Notes: generated by a model not told the origin, from the letters alone. A stretch of DNA of 64,000 nt from Rhizobium grahamii CCGE 502 (GCF_000298315.2 NZ_AEYE02000001.1:62001-126000), one strand, 5' to 3'; shown: positions 36,860 to 46,043, counted from the first letter of the stretch. Made by a program: numbers and translations.

Positions 36860-37630
36860 CTATCTGTGTCGCTTCAGAAAGCCGTCCGGGGCCACGGTGA
36901 TCATAAGCTTCTGATCGATCGCCCGGTCGATCTCGAATTCAGGATGCGTTTCGAGATACTTCCACACAGCCGTTTTCGGATTGTTGCCGGGTCCCCAGGA
37001 TCGGTCTGGATACGCGTCTTCAGGCATATCTTCGATGAGCGTGTCGAAGACGACGCAATAGCTGCCAACCGAGGTCAGGGGCGCATAGGCCTCGAGCTCA
37101 GCCAGCACGTGGTCATGGGTGTGGTTGCTGTCCAGGCACACAAGAACGCGCTTGAAGGGCTTGGCGATCCGGTGGACCTCGTCGATGACGCTCTGGTCTA
37201 TGCTCGACCCTTGAATCATCTGAATACGCGACGCCATCGGATGCGCTTCGATTGCCGTCCGGTTGTGCGCACGGATATCGATATCGATGCCGAGAACACG
37301 TCGGTTCGATGTACGTGGGTCAAAGCTGACGCCGGCCTCCATCGCATCGGTCATATCAAGGAGCGCAAGCATGGATGCGCTGAGGATCAGCGAGCCGCCA
37401 TGTGCGATCCCGGTCTCGATGATGAGGTCCGGACGCGTCTCCCAGATGATCTCCTGCATGGCGACCATGTCCTGGGGATACTGGATAATCGGGCGCCCCA
37501 TCCAGAAGTAGTTATAGGAATATTTTGGCTCGACGGACCTACGCAGGAAATCGGAAGCGCTTCGTTTGAACTCTTCGTTGCCTTGGATCGCGACAATGCG
37601 GTCGGCGACTTCGCTCTTGAAATCAACCAC
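36860..37630 (-). CDS. CmcI/rhamnosyl O-methyltransferase-family SAM enzyme
   Basis: The product, about 256 residues, belongs to the cephalosporin hydroxylase (CmcI) family, which in practice includes sugar O-methyltransferases such as rhamnosyl O-methyltransferases. The SAM-binding segment PDLIIETGIAHGGS (about 62-75 from this start) and the metal or substrate motif LVCLDSNHTHDHVLAELEAY are visible. GTG 37630 has a GAGG 6 bases upstream and overlaps the preceding gene by 8 bases. ATG 37645 is the alternative, with a longer overlap and no clear ribosome site. In this cluster O-methylation of a deoxyhexose, perhaps at O-2, is plausible. Confidence 0.82.
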   Translation of the reverse strand: MVDFKSEVADRIVAIQGNEEFKRSASDFLRRSVEPKYSYNYFWMGRPIIQYPQDMVAMQEIIWETRPDLIIETGIAHGGSLILSASMLALLDMTDAMEAGVSFDPRTSNRRVLGIDIDIRAHNRTAIEAHPMASRIQMIQGSSIDQSVIDEVHRIAKPFKRVLVCLDSNHTHDHVLAELEAYAPLTSVGSYCVVFDTLIEDMPEDAYPDRSWGPGNNPKTAVWKYLETHPEFEIDRAIDQKLMITVAPDGFLKRHR

Positions 37631-38693
37631 GGTCGACCTCGACATAGTTGTAGGCGTTGTTGGACATTTTCTTGATCTCTTCAGAATAGTTGCGATTCAT
37701 CACGTAGATATCGGAGCCTGGCGGCAGTCCGGGCAGCACCTCGTTCGGGGATTGAACTTTCAAGCCCGTCAAAGGCAGGAACTTGCCTTGCTTTGAAGGG
37801 TTGATGTCAATCACGGCGGTGACGGGACGGCCTTTTCGTTGCCGCAAAAGCGAAAATATCACGCCCTTCGAAGCACCACCCCAGACCACCGCTGTTTGCG
37901 TTTCGCCGGGGCTGATGCTTTCTAGTTTCTCGACGAAGTCCGGCGGCATTTTTACGCGGTCGTTCTGATCGATCGTTGGTTGGCGCAAGGTTGCCAGATC
38001 TGCGACGACGTAGAGATACTGACCGCCAAAAATCCGACCGCTTTCGAGGACGGTTCCGAATATTCGTTGGAAATCCGAAAGTCTGAAATAGTTGACGTGT
38101 TCGTAGAAGACGTCAAACCATGCCCGCTGCTCGCAGATCCAATCGAAGCAGGGAACCTCGATGTAAATGTATCCGCGCCCGCCGTTGGCTTCCTTCAGTT
38201 GGCCGAGGAATGCGACCGGGTCCGGAATATGTTCCAGGACATGCCGGAGGATGAGCCCGTCGCTCTCAATGCCGCTGCCTGGCTGGAAATACTCCTGGCG
38301 AATTCGCTTGTTGGTTCCTTCATACGCAGGATCGAAGCCGGTTATCTCGACACCGCGCTGTTCCAGCATCTCAAGGAAAAGTCCCTTGCCGCAGCCGACC
38401 TCGACGAGGTTTTTCTCACCCATGTTCGCGGTAATGATCGACGCGACCTCTTCCAGATGGCGTCGAAACATTGGGCTCAAGCCCTGCTCGTTCTGGTACG
38501 ATGTGTCATAGACCATCAAGTCGGGTTGGAACGCTGCGTTGCGGACGAGACCCGTGCGCAGATCTTCCACCAGGCAGATGTCACCCTTCGGCGAGGCGAG
38601 AGCGTCCTCGAGGGTATCGTACATTCTGTTCTGAAAGATCGGCAGGCTCCGCTGCTCATAAAGCACGCGGACATCCGTTGGTGCTGCACTCAA
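37623..38693 (-). CDS. Methyltransferase of the sugar C-methyltransferase type lacking the zinc cysteines
   Basis: This 356-residue paralogue-like protein has the SAM domain (motif NLVEVGCGKGLFLEML) and the C-terminal sugar-methyltransferase domain (AVVWGGASKGVIF). Its N-terminal module lacks the paired CxxC cysteines that bind zinc in this family; the corresponding region reads DICLVEDLRTGLVRNAAFQ. The segment FYEHVNYFR replaces the usual active-site YHEHYSY. The TTG start at 38693 directly follows the upstream stop and has GGAG 9 bases before it. It may methylate another position or have changed function. Confidence 0.8.
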   Translation of the reverse strand: MSAAPTDVRVLYEQRSLPIFQNRMYDTLEDALASPKGDICLVEDLRTGLVRNAAFQPDLMVYDTSYQNEQGLSPMFRRHLEEVASIITANMGEKNLVEVGCGKGLFLEMLEQRGVEITGFDPAYEGTNKRIRQEYFQPGSGIESDGLILRHVLEHIPDPVAFLGQLKEANGGRGYIYIEVPCFDWICEQRAWFDVFYEHVNYFRLSDFQRIFGTVLESGRIFGGQYLYVVADLATLRQPTIDQNDRVKMPPDFVEKLESISPGETQTAVVWGGASKGVIFSLLRQRKGRPVTAVIDINPSKQGKFLPLTGLKVQSPNEVLPGLPPGSDIYVMNRNYSEEIKKMSNNAYNYVEVDRG

Positions 38694-38694
38694 G

Positions 38695-39516
38695 CTATGG
38701 CACTCCCAAGACGATGGGCGGATCGACAAGATTGTCGGGACGCGCCCCAAAATTCAGTAGGTCTCGTCGACCATATTGATCGGCGATTCGTTCCGCGAGT
38801 TCCCGCACCGTCACAGGAACGCCGGAGCAGACGTTGATAGCCCCCGTGGCTTTTCCGAAGATGACGTCGCATATGCGTGCGGCAGCATCATGGACATCCA
38901 TGAAGTCGCGGACCTGCTTTCCCTGTGTGAGGTCCGCCCGCCGACCCTCCTCGAGCGATTTTCTGAGATATGGCACGAAGCGACGATCATCTTCGCCGTC
39001 ACCATACAGGTAGAACAGGCGACACCACGCGAACTCGACGCCTTGCGCCGGCAGCCACTGCGAGAGCCCCATGAACGCCGCCGCTTTTGCCGCCGCATAG
39101 GGCGTGAGGGGTTTCAATGGGGTGTCAACCGAAAGCTTGCCGAAACTGACGTCGTATTCAAAGCAGGTCCCGATGCCGACAAATCGGCGTACGCCAACCG
39201 CGGCTGCGGCCCGTGCCATCGTTAGCGTGCCGGAAAGGCAGTCCAGATTTTCCGGCGCCGTGAGATATTTTCCAGGCTCCGCGTACCACGCCAGGTGAAT
39301 GATCGTATCGATCCCGGCAAAGGCATCGCGCCACCAGCCTTCGCTCTCGGAAAACGGAGAGGGGCTTTCCACGATCTCGATCGCTTCGACGTCCCGCACC
39401 TTTTCGACGGCTTTCGGTCGAAGGACCACACGCAAATCGGCCCCCTGCGCGACAAGTGTGCGCAGGACGTGTTGGCCTACGAACCCGGAGGCCCCGGTGA
39501 TAAGTATTTTGCCCAA
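38695..39516 (-). CDS. NAD-dependent sugar epimerase/reductase (extended SDR)
   Basis: The 273-residue extended short-chain dehydrogenase has TGASGFVGQH at the N-terminus and a YAAAK catalytic motif in PLTPYAAAKAAAFMG. It is shorter than 4,6-dehydratases and resembles 4-ketoreductases or epimerases of deoxysugar pathways. It is the first gene of the minus-strand sugar operon and divergent from the 3,5-epimerase gene. A likely role is stereospecific reduction of the 4-keto group after C-methylation and epimerisation. The product stereochemistry cannot be read from sequence. Confidence 0.85.
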   Translation of the reverse strand: MGKILITGASGFVGQHVLRTLVAQGADLRVVLRPKAVEKVRDVEAIEIVESPSPFSESEGWWRDAFAGIDTIIHLAWYAEPGKYLTAPENLDCLSGTLTMARAAAAVGVRRFVGIGTCFEYDVSFGKLSVDTPLKPLTPYAAAKAAAFMGLSQWLPAQGVEFAWCRLFYLYGDGEDDRRFVPYLRKSLEEGRRADLTQGKQVRDFMDVHDAAARICDVIFGKATGAINVCSGVPVTVRELAERIADQYGRRDLLNFGARPDNLVDPPIVLGVP

Positions 39517-39639
39517 ATCAGTGCTCTCGAACAGTGGTCGCTAATGAGCCCTTTTTCGGTGTGAGGTCAAGTTTGCGTCGGTTGAAACAAGGCGATAAAG
39601 CGTTCTGTCGGCTATCCCCAAACGTTCCGGTCGAGTTCC

Positions 39640-40170
39640 ATGTCCCGTTTCAATCGTATCCCTACTGCTCTCAGCAATCTCCTCGTGATCGAACGTCAGC
39701 GGCTCGGCGACGAGCGCGGCTTTTTCTCGCGCTTCTTCTGTACCGAGGAGCTTTCGGATTTCGGCATCGGCCGTATCGCGCAGATCAATCACACCAAGAC
39801 GCAGATAAAAGGCGCCATTCGCGGAATGCATTTCCAGCTTGCCCCGCATGACGAAGCGAAGTTCGTCTCCTGCCTCGCCGGGACCGTCTTCGATGTCGCA
39901 GTCGACCTGAGGCCGCAGTCGCCAACCTATCTCATGTGGCATGGCGAGGTTCTCTCGGCCGAGAACGCGCGGTCAATGATGATCCCGCCGGGTTTTGCCC
40001 ATGGTTTCCAGACGCTGACGGAAAACTGCGAACTGATTTACCTGCACGACAAGCCCTATGCGCCGGGAGCCGAGGGCGGCGTCAACGCACTCGATCCGAA
40101 GATCGCCATCGGCTGGCCGCTGCCGGTCGAGCAGATGTCCGACCGGGATCGCAATTTCCCGATGCTCTAA
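39640..40170 (+). CDS. NDP-4-dehydro-6-deoxysugar 3,5- or 5-epimerase (RfbC family)
   Basis: This 176-residue cupin-fold epimerase shows the family motifs DERGFFSRFF, IRGMHFQLAPHDEAKFV with the catalytic histidine, and MMIPPGFAHGFQTL. It would epimerise CDP-4-keto-6-deoxyglucose at C5 (and/or C3) to an L-configured sugar. It is divergent from the rest of the cluster across a 123-base shared promoter region. The neighbouring rfbF/rfbG make a dTDP-rhamnose role less likely, because no rmlA, rmlB or rmlD is present. Confidence 0.88.
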   Translation: MSRFNRIPTALSNLLVIERQRLGDERGFFSRFFCTEELSDFGIGRIAQINHTKTQIKGAIRGMHFQLAPHDEAKFVSCLAGTVFDVAVDLRPQSPTYLMWHGEVLSAENARSMMIPPGFAHGFQTLTENCELIYLHDKPYAPGAEGGVNALDPKIAIGWPLPVEQMSDRDRNFPML

Positions 40171-40266
40171 GGGCAGCATCCGCCGGTGCGTTTGTCGTTC
40201 GCGGTGGGCGGGTTTGACGCAGGACTGACTGCCACTAGATTGAGCATGACAAAAAAGGAGGACGTG

Positions 40267-40722
40267 ATGAGTGAAGTCGATCTGCCTTGGGAAGGCGGCT
40301 GCCGATGTGGCCGGGTGCGATTGAAGATCAGCGCCAAGCCGCTTTTGACCATGGCCTGCCATTGCACGGGCTGCCAGAAGATGTCGTCGAGCGCTTATTC
40401 GCTGAGCGCCGCGATCCCGGCAGAAGGCTTCGCGATCACGGAAGGGGAGCCCGTGGTCGGCGGTTTGCACGGCGCCGAGGCGCACCATTATTTCTGCGGC
40501 CACTGCATGACCTGGATGTTCACACGATCGGAAGGGATGGACTGGTTCGTCAATCTTCGTCCGACGATGTTGGACGATCCTCGTTGGTTCAAACCGTTTA
40601 TCGAGACCTGGACACGTGAAAAGCTGCCTTTCGCCGAAACCGGCGCGGTCCGCAGCTATGAGGCGCTACCGGAGATGGACGCCTATGAGGGATTGGTGAA
40701 GGAATACATGGCCTGCAGCTGA
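40267..40722 (+). CDS. GFA-family (glutathione-dependent formaldehyde-activating fold) zinc protein
   Basis: The 151-residue protein has the GFA zinc-binding pattern GGCRCGRVR, ACHCTGCQK and FCGHCMTW. A strong AGGAGG precedes ATG 40267; ATG 40246 is an alternative. Family members bind zinc and glutathione, and most, like this one, have unknown substrates. It is unrelated to the adjacent sugar cluster as far as can be seen. Confidence 0.85.
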   Translation: MSEVDLPWEGGCRCGRVRLKISAKPLLTMACHCTGCQKMSSSAYSLSAAIPAEGFAITEGEPVVGGLHGAEAHHYFCGHCMTWMFTRSEGMDWFVNLRPTMLDDPRWFKPFIETWTREKLPFAETGAVRSYEALPEMDAYEGLVKEYMACS

Positions 40723-40778
40723 GGGCATGTGGCAGCCCGGCCATGCGTTGCGCACCGACCGGGCTGGATATTGGTTCT

Positions 40779-42602
40779 TTACTCGTCGCCCATCTTGAGC
40801 GCGGCGATGAAGGCCTCCTGCGGAATCTCCACCTTGCCGAACTGGCGCATGCGCTTCTTGCCTTCCTTCTGCTTATCCAGAAGTTTGCGCTTGCGGGTGG
40901 CGTCGCCGCCGTAGCACTTCGCCGTCACGTCCTTGCGCAGCGCCGAGATCGTCTCGCGGGCAATGACGTTGCCGCCGATCGCGGCCTGGATCGGGATCTT
41001 GAACATGTGCTTCGGGATCAGCTCCTTCAGCCGCTCGCACATGTCGCGACCGCGCTTTTCGGCAGACGCGCGATGGACTAGCATCGACAGCGCATCGACA
41101 GGCTCGCCGTTGACGAGGATCGACAGCTTCACGAGGTTGCCTTCGCGATAGCCTTCGAGGTGATAATCGAACGACGCATAGCCCTTCGAGATCGACTTCA
41201 GGCGGTCGTAGAAGTCGAAGACGACTTCGTTGAGCGGCAACTCATAGGTAACCATGGCGCGCGTGCCGACATAGGTGAGTTCCGTCTGGATGCCGCGACG
41301 GTCCTGGCAGAGCTTGAGAATGCCGCCGAGATAATCGTCCGGCGTCATGATCGTCGCCTTGATCCAAGGCTCGCGGATCTCGTCGATCTTGACAACATCC
41401 GGCATGTCGGCCGGGTTGTGCAGTTCGCGCTCGCTGCCGTCGGTCATCGTCAGCTGGTAGACGACCGAAGGCGCGGTCGCGATTAGGTCGAGGTCGAACT
41501 CACGCTCCAGGCGCTCCTGAATGATCTCAAGGTGCAGCAGGCCGAGGAAGCCGCAGCGGAAACCGAAGCCGAGAGCCGCGGACGATTCCATCTCGAAGGA
41601 GAAGGAGGCGTCGTTGAGGCGAAGCTTGCCCATTGCCGCGCGCAGATCTTCGAAGTCGGCGGCATCAACAGGGAAGAGACCGCAGAAAACCACCGGCTGC
41701 GCTGGCTTGAAGCCCGGCAAGGCCTGCGCCGTCGGGCGCTTGTCCTCGGTGATTGTGTCACCGACGCGCGTGTCGGCGACTTCCTTGATCGACGCGGTGA
41801 TGAAGCCGATCTCGCCGGGGCCGAGGCTGTCGACATTGACCATCTTCGGCGTCAGCACGCCAACACGTTCCACCTGGTACTTGGCGTCCGTGCCCATCAT
41901 GCGGATCGTCTGGCCCTTTGTCAGAACACCGTCGATAATGCGGACGAGAACCATGACGCCGAGATAGGTGTCGTACCAGCTGTCGACGAGCAGCGCCTTC
42001 AGCGGAGCCTTCTCGCCGCCCGGGCTCTTCGGCGCCGGCAGCTTCTCAACGATGGCTTCGAGAACGTCGGGGATACCGAGACCGGTCTTTGCCGAAATCA
42101 GTACCGCCTCGGAGGCGTCGATGCCGATCACTTCCTCGATCTGTTCCTTGATGCGGTCCGGTTCGGCCGCCGGCAGGTCGATCTTGTTGAGGACGGTGAC
42201 AAGCTCGTGGTTGTTGTCGATCGCCTGGTAGACGTTGGCAAGCGTCTGCGCTTCCACGCCCTGCGACGCATCGACGACGAGCAGCGAACCTTCGCAGGCC
42301 GACAGCGAGCGCGAGACTTCATAGGCGAAGTCGACGTGACCGGGCGTGTCGATCAGGTTGAGGATATAGGTTTCGCCATCCTTGGCCTTGTAGTGCAGGC
42401 GCACCGTTTGGGCCTTGATGGTGATGCCGCGCTCGCGCTCGATATCCATGTTGTCGAGCACCTGCTCGGACATCTCGCGCTCGGCGAGGCCCCCGGTCGA
42501 TTGGATAAGGCGGTCGGCAAGCGTCGATTTGCCGTGGTCGATGTGGGCCACGATCGAGAAGTTGCGGATATGGGAAAGCGGAGTGGTCGGATTGGTGCTC
42601 AT
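40779..42602 (-). CDS. lepA: Elongation factor 4 (LepA), ribosome back-translocase
   Basis: This 607-residue translational GTPase has G1 [10 protein letters not shown]3 DTPGH and G4 NKID, followed by EF-G-like domains and the LepA-specific C-terminal domain ([20 protein letters not shown]). It acts on stalled or misassembled ribosomes. ATG 42602 gives the conserved start [17 protein letters not shown]; the frame extends three codons further upstream. It is expressed as a single gene. Confidence 0.97.
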   Translation of the reverse strand: MSTNPTTPLSHIRNFSIVAHIDHGKSTLADRLIQSTGGLAEREMSEQVLDNMDIERERGITIKAQTVRLHYKAKDGETYILNLIDTPGHVDFAYEVSRSLSACEGSLLVVDASQGVEAQTLANVYQAIDNNHELVTVLNKIDLPAAEPDRIKEQIEEVIGIDASEAVLISAKTGLGIPDVLEAIVEKLPAPKSPGGEKAPLKALLVDSWYDTYLGVMVLVRIIDGVLTKGQTIRMMGTDAKYQVERVGVLTPKMVNVDSLGPGEIGFITASIKEVADTRVGDTITEDKRPTAQALPGFKPAQPVVFCGLFPVDAADFEDLRAAMGKLRLNDASFSFEMESSAALGFGFRCGFLGLLHLEIIQERLEREFDLDLIATAPSVVYQLTMTDGSERELHNPADMPDVVKIDEIREPWIKATIMTPDDYLGGILKLCQDRRGIQTELTYVGTRAMVTYELPLNEVVFDFYDRLKSISKGYASFDYHLEGYREGNLVKLSILVNGEPVDALSMLVHRASAEKRGRDMCERLKELIPKHMFKIPIQAAIGGNVIARETISALRKDVTAKCYGGDATRKRKLLDKQKEGKKRMRQFGKVEIPQEAFIAALKMGDE

Positions 42603-42717
42603 GCGCGCCATATAGCAGCGCCGCCCCTTGCCGCAAAGCGGAAAAGCAGGGGTTCGTTTACGATAACTCGCTGTTTCTCAGGCGGAAACTTCGCGCTTGA
42701 TTCCATGATCAGACTAT

Positions 42718-42741
42718 GCATTTCTATTATAATAGAAATGC
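42718..42741. promoter_or_regulatory. Perfect 24-base palindrome upstream of the XRE-cupin gene
   Basis: The left arm GCATTTCTATTA (42718-42729) is the exact reverse complement of the right arm (42730-42741). It is AT-rich and lies 12 bases before the regulator ATG, so it could combine operator and -10 element. Autoregulation by the XRE-cupin protein is the simplest reading. Confidence 0.65.
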
Positions 42742-42753
42742 TGGGATCGAATA

Positions 42754-43320
42754 ATGGAACAGGAACTGGAAGAGGCGATCGCCATCCGCATCCGCAAGCT
42801 GCGGGTACAGAAGAATATGACGCTCGACGACCTCGCCAGCGCCTCGGGTGTCAGTCGCGCGATGATCTCGCGGATCGAGCGTGGTGAAGCTAGTCCGACA
42901 GCCTCGCTGCTCGCGAGGGTTTGCGCAGCGCTCGGTTTGTCGCTTTCGGCGTTCTTTGCCGAGGAGGGTGAGGCCTCGCCGCTGTCGCGCCGGCAGGAGC
43001 AGCAGGTCTGGAGGGATCCGGAGACGGGCTACCTCAGGCGCTCCGTCTCGCCGCCCGGCGCCGCGTCCGATGTCGACATCGTGGACGTCGAGTTTCCGCC
43101 AGGCGGTCGCGTCAGTTTTCCTCCGCACGCGGCAAGCAGCGGTATGACTCAGCACATTTGGCTGTTCGATGGCGAGATGGAAATGACGACGGGTGACACA
43201 GTCTACCGGCTGCTGCCGGGCGATTGTCTGTTCATGCCGGTCGGTGAAGGCCATGTTTTCCATAACCCCGGCAACATTCCTGCCCGCTATTGCGTCGTGC
43301 TCGACCGGCGCGGGCGTTAA
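42754..43320 (+). CDS. XRE-family regulator with C-terminal cupin domain
   Basis: The 188-residue regulator has an N-terminal helix-turn-helix (about 10-65, TLDDLASASGVSRAMISRIE) and a cupin domain (about 105-185, with motifs HIWLFDGEMEMT and PVGEGHVFHN). Such proteins sense small metabolites bound in the cupin. A perfect 24-bp palindrome lies in its promoter. The GNAT gene follows after 21 bases and is probably co-transcribed, as is often seen for this regulator type. Confidence 0.9.
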   Translation: MEQELEEAIAIRIRKLRVQKNMTLDDLASASGVSRAMISRIERGEASPTASLLARVCAALGLSLSAFFAEEGEASPLSRRQEQQVWRDPETGYLRRSVSPPGAASDVDIVDVEFPPGGRVSFPPHAASSGMTQHIWLFDGEMEMTTGDTVYRLLPGDCLFMPVGEGHVFHNPGNIPARYCVVLDRRGR

Positions 43321-43341
43321 TTCATTTCAGGAGAAAAAGTG

Positions 43342-43863
43342 ATGACAGCAATGATCCGCCTTCTTGACGCGGCACAGGCCCGCATGGCGATACCAGACCT
43401 TTGCGAGGTACTGACCGACTGCGTCAACGGCGGCGCCTCCGTCGGCTTCATGCAGCCCTACACCCATGCCGATGCGGAGCCCTATTGGCAGGGCGTTGCA
43501 GATGCCGTTGCTTCAGGCGCGACGCTGCTCTTCGTCGCCGAGATCGATGGGAGCGCCGTCGGCACGGTGCAGGTCGGTGCGGCGCAGATGCCGAACCAGC
43601 CGCATCGCGGCGATCTCAAGAAGCTGCTCGTGCATCGCTCCGCGCGCGGCAAGGGGTTGGCGCGCGTGCTGATGGTTGCGGCTGAACGCGAAGCGGCCGC
43701 GCGCGGCAAGACGCTTCTGGTGCTCGACACGGCAACCGGAAGCGACGCCGAGGCGATCTATCCACGGCTTGGCTGGGAGCGGGTGGGGGTCATCCCGGAC
43801 TATGCGCTGTGGCCGGAAGGCGGCCTCTGCGCCACGACGTTTTTCTACAAGCGTGTTGCCTGA
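43342..43863 (+). CDS. GNAT-family N-acetyltransferase
   Basis: This 173-residue acetyltransferase has the acetyl-CoA-binding segment KKLLVHRSARGKGLARVLM (R/QxxGxG/A pattern) and a C-terminal strand region IYPRLGWERVGVIPDY. ATG 43342 has AGGAG 8 bases upstream; a GTG at 43339 is the alternative. It is the second gene of the XRE-cupin operon. The substrate is unknown; small-molecule amine acetylation for detoxification is the usual role of such pairs. Confidence 0.87.
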   Translation: MTAMIRLLDAAQARMAIPDLCEVLTDCVNGGASVGFMQPYTHADAEPYWQGVADAVASGATLLFVAEIDGSAVGTVQVGAAQMPNQPHRGDLKKLLVHRSARGKGLARVLMVAAEREAAARGKTLLVLDTATGSDAEAIYPRLGWERVGVIPDYALWPEGGLCATTFFYKRVA

Positions 43864-43869
43864 ACTGGC

Positions 43870-44337
43870 TTAAGCGGGCTTCCGCTGCGGATCGTCGAGC
43901 GCCGGGTTGTAGAACAGCGATAGCGTCAGGCTCCTGGCGATCCGCTCGGCGGTCGCCATGAACCAGGCTTTGGCCTCGGGGTTCGGGGCAATGTCGTTGA
44001 GCGTCTCGGAAAACAGCGCCAGCCATTGAGGGAAGAGATCGGCAGACAGGTTCGAGACACCGATATGCGCCTGCACTGGCTTGCCGCCATAGGCGCCGCT
44101 GCGCAAAGCGACTGACGACCAGAAGCTCTTCATTTTATGCATATGCTCCGGCCAGCGGCCGGAGAGCCTGGCATCGAACACCGGCCCAAGCGTCGGATGC
44201 TGAAGCACCCGGCCGTAGAATGTCTCGACCAAGCGATCGATGAACGCTTCATCGATGCCCATCGCCTTCATTTCGGCTTCGGCGCGCTCGCGTATTGCGG
44301 CCACATGCGCCGCACGGCCTTGTATTTCGGTATCCAT
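43870..44337 (-). CDS. Group III truncated haemoglobin
   Basis: This 155-residue globin of the trHb group has a 2/2 fold, the FYGRVLQHPTLGPVFD segment in the early helices, MKSFWSSVALRSGAYGGKP in the E region and a proximal histidine likely in PVQAHIGVSNLS. ATG 44337 was chosen because GGAG lies six bases upstream and the family start agrees; the frame is open to 44466 inside the neighbouring gene end. Group III globins bind oxygen or nitric oxide; the role here is not known. Confidence 0.85.
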   Translation of the reverse strand: MDTEIQGRAAHVAAIRERAEAEMKAMGIDEAFIDRLVETFYGRVLQHPTLGPVFDARLSGRWPEHMHKMKSFWSSVALRSGAYGGKPVQAHIGVSNLSADLFPQWLALFSETLNDIAPNPEAKAWFMATAERIARSLTLSLFYNPALDDPQRKPA

Positions 44338-44431
44338 CATGAACTCCGGCACGTCGCAACCCGCGACCCCGCTGATATAGACGGTCGATGCCACAAGATG
44401 AAGGCACTGCGACGCAAAGCAGCATTGCGCA

Positions 44432-45283
44432 TCAATAGCCGCTTCTGTTTTCGCTTCTGGGATCATCGGCCATCCTCTCGCGATAGATGTCGCCCTGTCG
44501 CGCCTTTAGCCGCCATGGCCGCGCCTTCTGCAGCGGAATGTCGTAGACAGGGTCGCCACGATCGAGCAGCGCGGTCACCAGGCTCGGTTCGGGCGTTGCG
44601 GGACACTGCGTCACCCATTTTCCGTCCGGGCCGATAATACCGGCCGGCCCTTTGGGTGCCTTCTGGACCGGCGTCGCAGCGCCGATCCAGATGCAGTTCA
44701 GCCCGGCATGAGCGCGAAGCGCAATCTGAAAGTATTCGGCAACGCCATATGAGGAGAAAAGCACGGCATCGACGCCAAGGCTCTCATATTCTTGAAACAC
44801 TTCCTGAAACTGCGACTCGATGCAGATGGCGCAGCCGAATCGATAACCGTCGACGTCGAAAGTGATGGGTGCGGTGCCTGGAGAGTACCAGCCGCCAAGT
44901 TCGCTGTTCGAAAGGAACCTCTTGTCGTAGCGGGTGAGAAGTGTGCCTCCTTCGGAGAAGATGTAGAGGCTGTTGTGCGGCGGGTAGCCTTCAGCCAGCC
45001 GATGCGCTCCGCCGACAACAGCAAAGATGCCAAGGTCGCCGCAGAGATCGGCGATCGCCCTCAGCTCCGCCTCCTGCCTGCCCCAATCGAAGCTCCTCCA
45101 GTCGTCGGGATGCATGATCTGGAACTTCGAGTAGCCCGAAAGTGAGCCCTCACAGAAGTTGATGACACGCACTCCGCTGGCGGCCGCGGCCGCTATCATG
45201 CTCCGGATTGCGCTGCCGTTCGCCGCAATGTCGGGAGAGACCAGGGTCTGTGCTGCGGCGACCCTCAACGGCGCACCTCTCAT
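44432..45283 (-). CDS. Carbon-nitrogen hydrolase (nitrilase superfamily)
   Basis: The 283-residue amidase-like enzyme has the catalytic Glu-Lys-Cys triad: E45 in NFCEGSLSGY, K121 in RYDKRF and C154 in CAICIESQF. The alpha-beta-beta-alpha fold length is normal. The start was set at ATG 45283; a GTG at 45304 would add seven residues. Its substrate cannot be inferred. It precedes the truncated globin gene on the same strand by about 95 bases. Confidence 0.87.
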   Translation of the reverse strand: MRGAPLRVAAAQTLVSPDIAANGSAIRSMIAAAAASGVRVINFCEGSLSGYSKFQIMHPDDWRSFDWGRQEAELRAIADLCGDLGIFAVVGGAHRLAEGYPPHNSLYIFSEGGTLLTRYDKRFLSNSELGGWYSPGTAPITFDVDGYRFGCAICIESQFQEVFQEYESLGVDAVLFSSYGVAEYFQIALRAHAGLNCIWIGAATPVQKAPKGPAGIIGPDGKWVTQCPATPEPSLVTALLDRGDPVYDIPLQKARPWRLKARQGDIYRERMADDPRSENRSGY

Positions 45284-45329
45284 GATTCGGTCCGCATCTT
45301 CCACCGATTCAATGCGGCGTGGAAGCGGG

Positions 45330-46043
45330 CTATTGCTTGGTGAGGCCGCGCACCACGCCGATCAGCGTTTTTCCATCGGTGAAATACGGGTCGCCGCCAC
45401 CGTTGCGGCCGGTCTTCGTGGCACCGATCCCCTCGATCTCGTAGGTCGACGACACTTGCCCGGCGGACTGAAGATCGCCGATTACAAGATTCCGCTCGGC
45501 ATCGAGATCAGGCGCAATGTGATGGGTGATCTGGCCGGTGTCGTGGCTGAAGCCAACACCGCGGTCAAAGCTAGCCGAGCCGAGCCACACCGGGCGCCCG
45601 TCTTCGCCAGTGCTCTTGGTTTCCCAGAAACGGACGTGGTGGCGCTCGTCGGCGCTCTTGCCCACGGCCTTTTCAAACGCCAAATCCTGTTGGCGTCCCT
45701 CGAACAGCAACGGGCTGACCGGAGCGTCGAGGTCGGGCCGATCGAGCACGACACTCAATCCAATTTCGGCCGATGTCCGCAGCGTGATCTTGTCAGCTGG
45801 ATCCCATCCTGCCGACGCGAATGCCCGCAACACGTCCTCCTTTGCGCCGACAAGCCCGACATTGATGGGATCGCCGCGAATGTCTTGTTTGGTGGTGGTC
45901 ACCATTGGGCCAAATTCCGCGACGCGGCTGGCGTCGCGATGGATCCATATTTCAGGCATGAAGAAATAGGCAACGATCAGATAGGCTACCAACAGGATCG
46001 CCACACCGCCGCCTACTATCCGCGTTTTCGTCAACTGTCTCAT
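45330..46043 (-). CDS. LssY C-terminal-domain membrane-anchored protein
   Basis: This 237-residue protein has one N-terminal membrane helix (VGGGVAILLVAYLIVAYFF) and a periplasmic domain that resembles the LssY C-terminal domain. Its features are DPINVGLVGAKEDVLRAFASAGW, read as two adjoining segments, and the charged block RHHVRFWETKSTGEDG. ATG 46043 has a G-rich ribosome site. LssY relatives are found in type I secretion and membrane contexts, but no precise role is known. Confidence in the family is moderate. Confidence 0.75.
   Translation of the reverse strand: MRQLTKTRIVGGGVAILLVAYLIVAYFFMPEIWIHRDASRVAEFGPMVTTTKQDIRGDPINVGLVGAKEDVLRAFASAGWDPADKITLRTSAEIGLSVVLDRPDLDAPVSPLLFEGRQQDLAFEKAVGKSADERHHVRFWETKSTGEDGRPVWLGSASFDRGVGFSHDTGQITHHIAPDLDAERNLVIGDLQSAGQVSSTYEIEGIGATKTGRNGGGDPYFTDGKTLIGVVRGLTKQ

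Noticed and set aside
36866-37675. Plus-strand open frame opposite the CmcI-type gene
   Set aside because: It is antisense to a clear methyltransferase gene and shows no domain or ribosome site.
41532-42887. Long plus-strand open frame opposite lepA
   Set aside because: It is antisense to lepA, a universally conserved gene, and has no recognisable motif.
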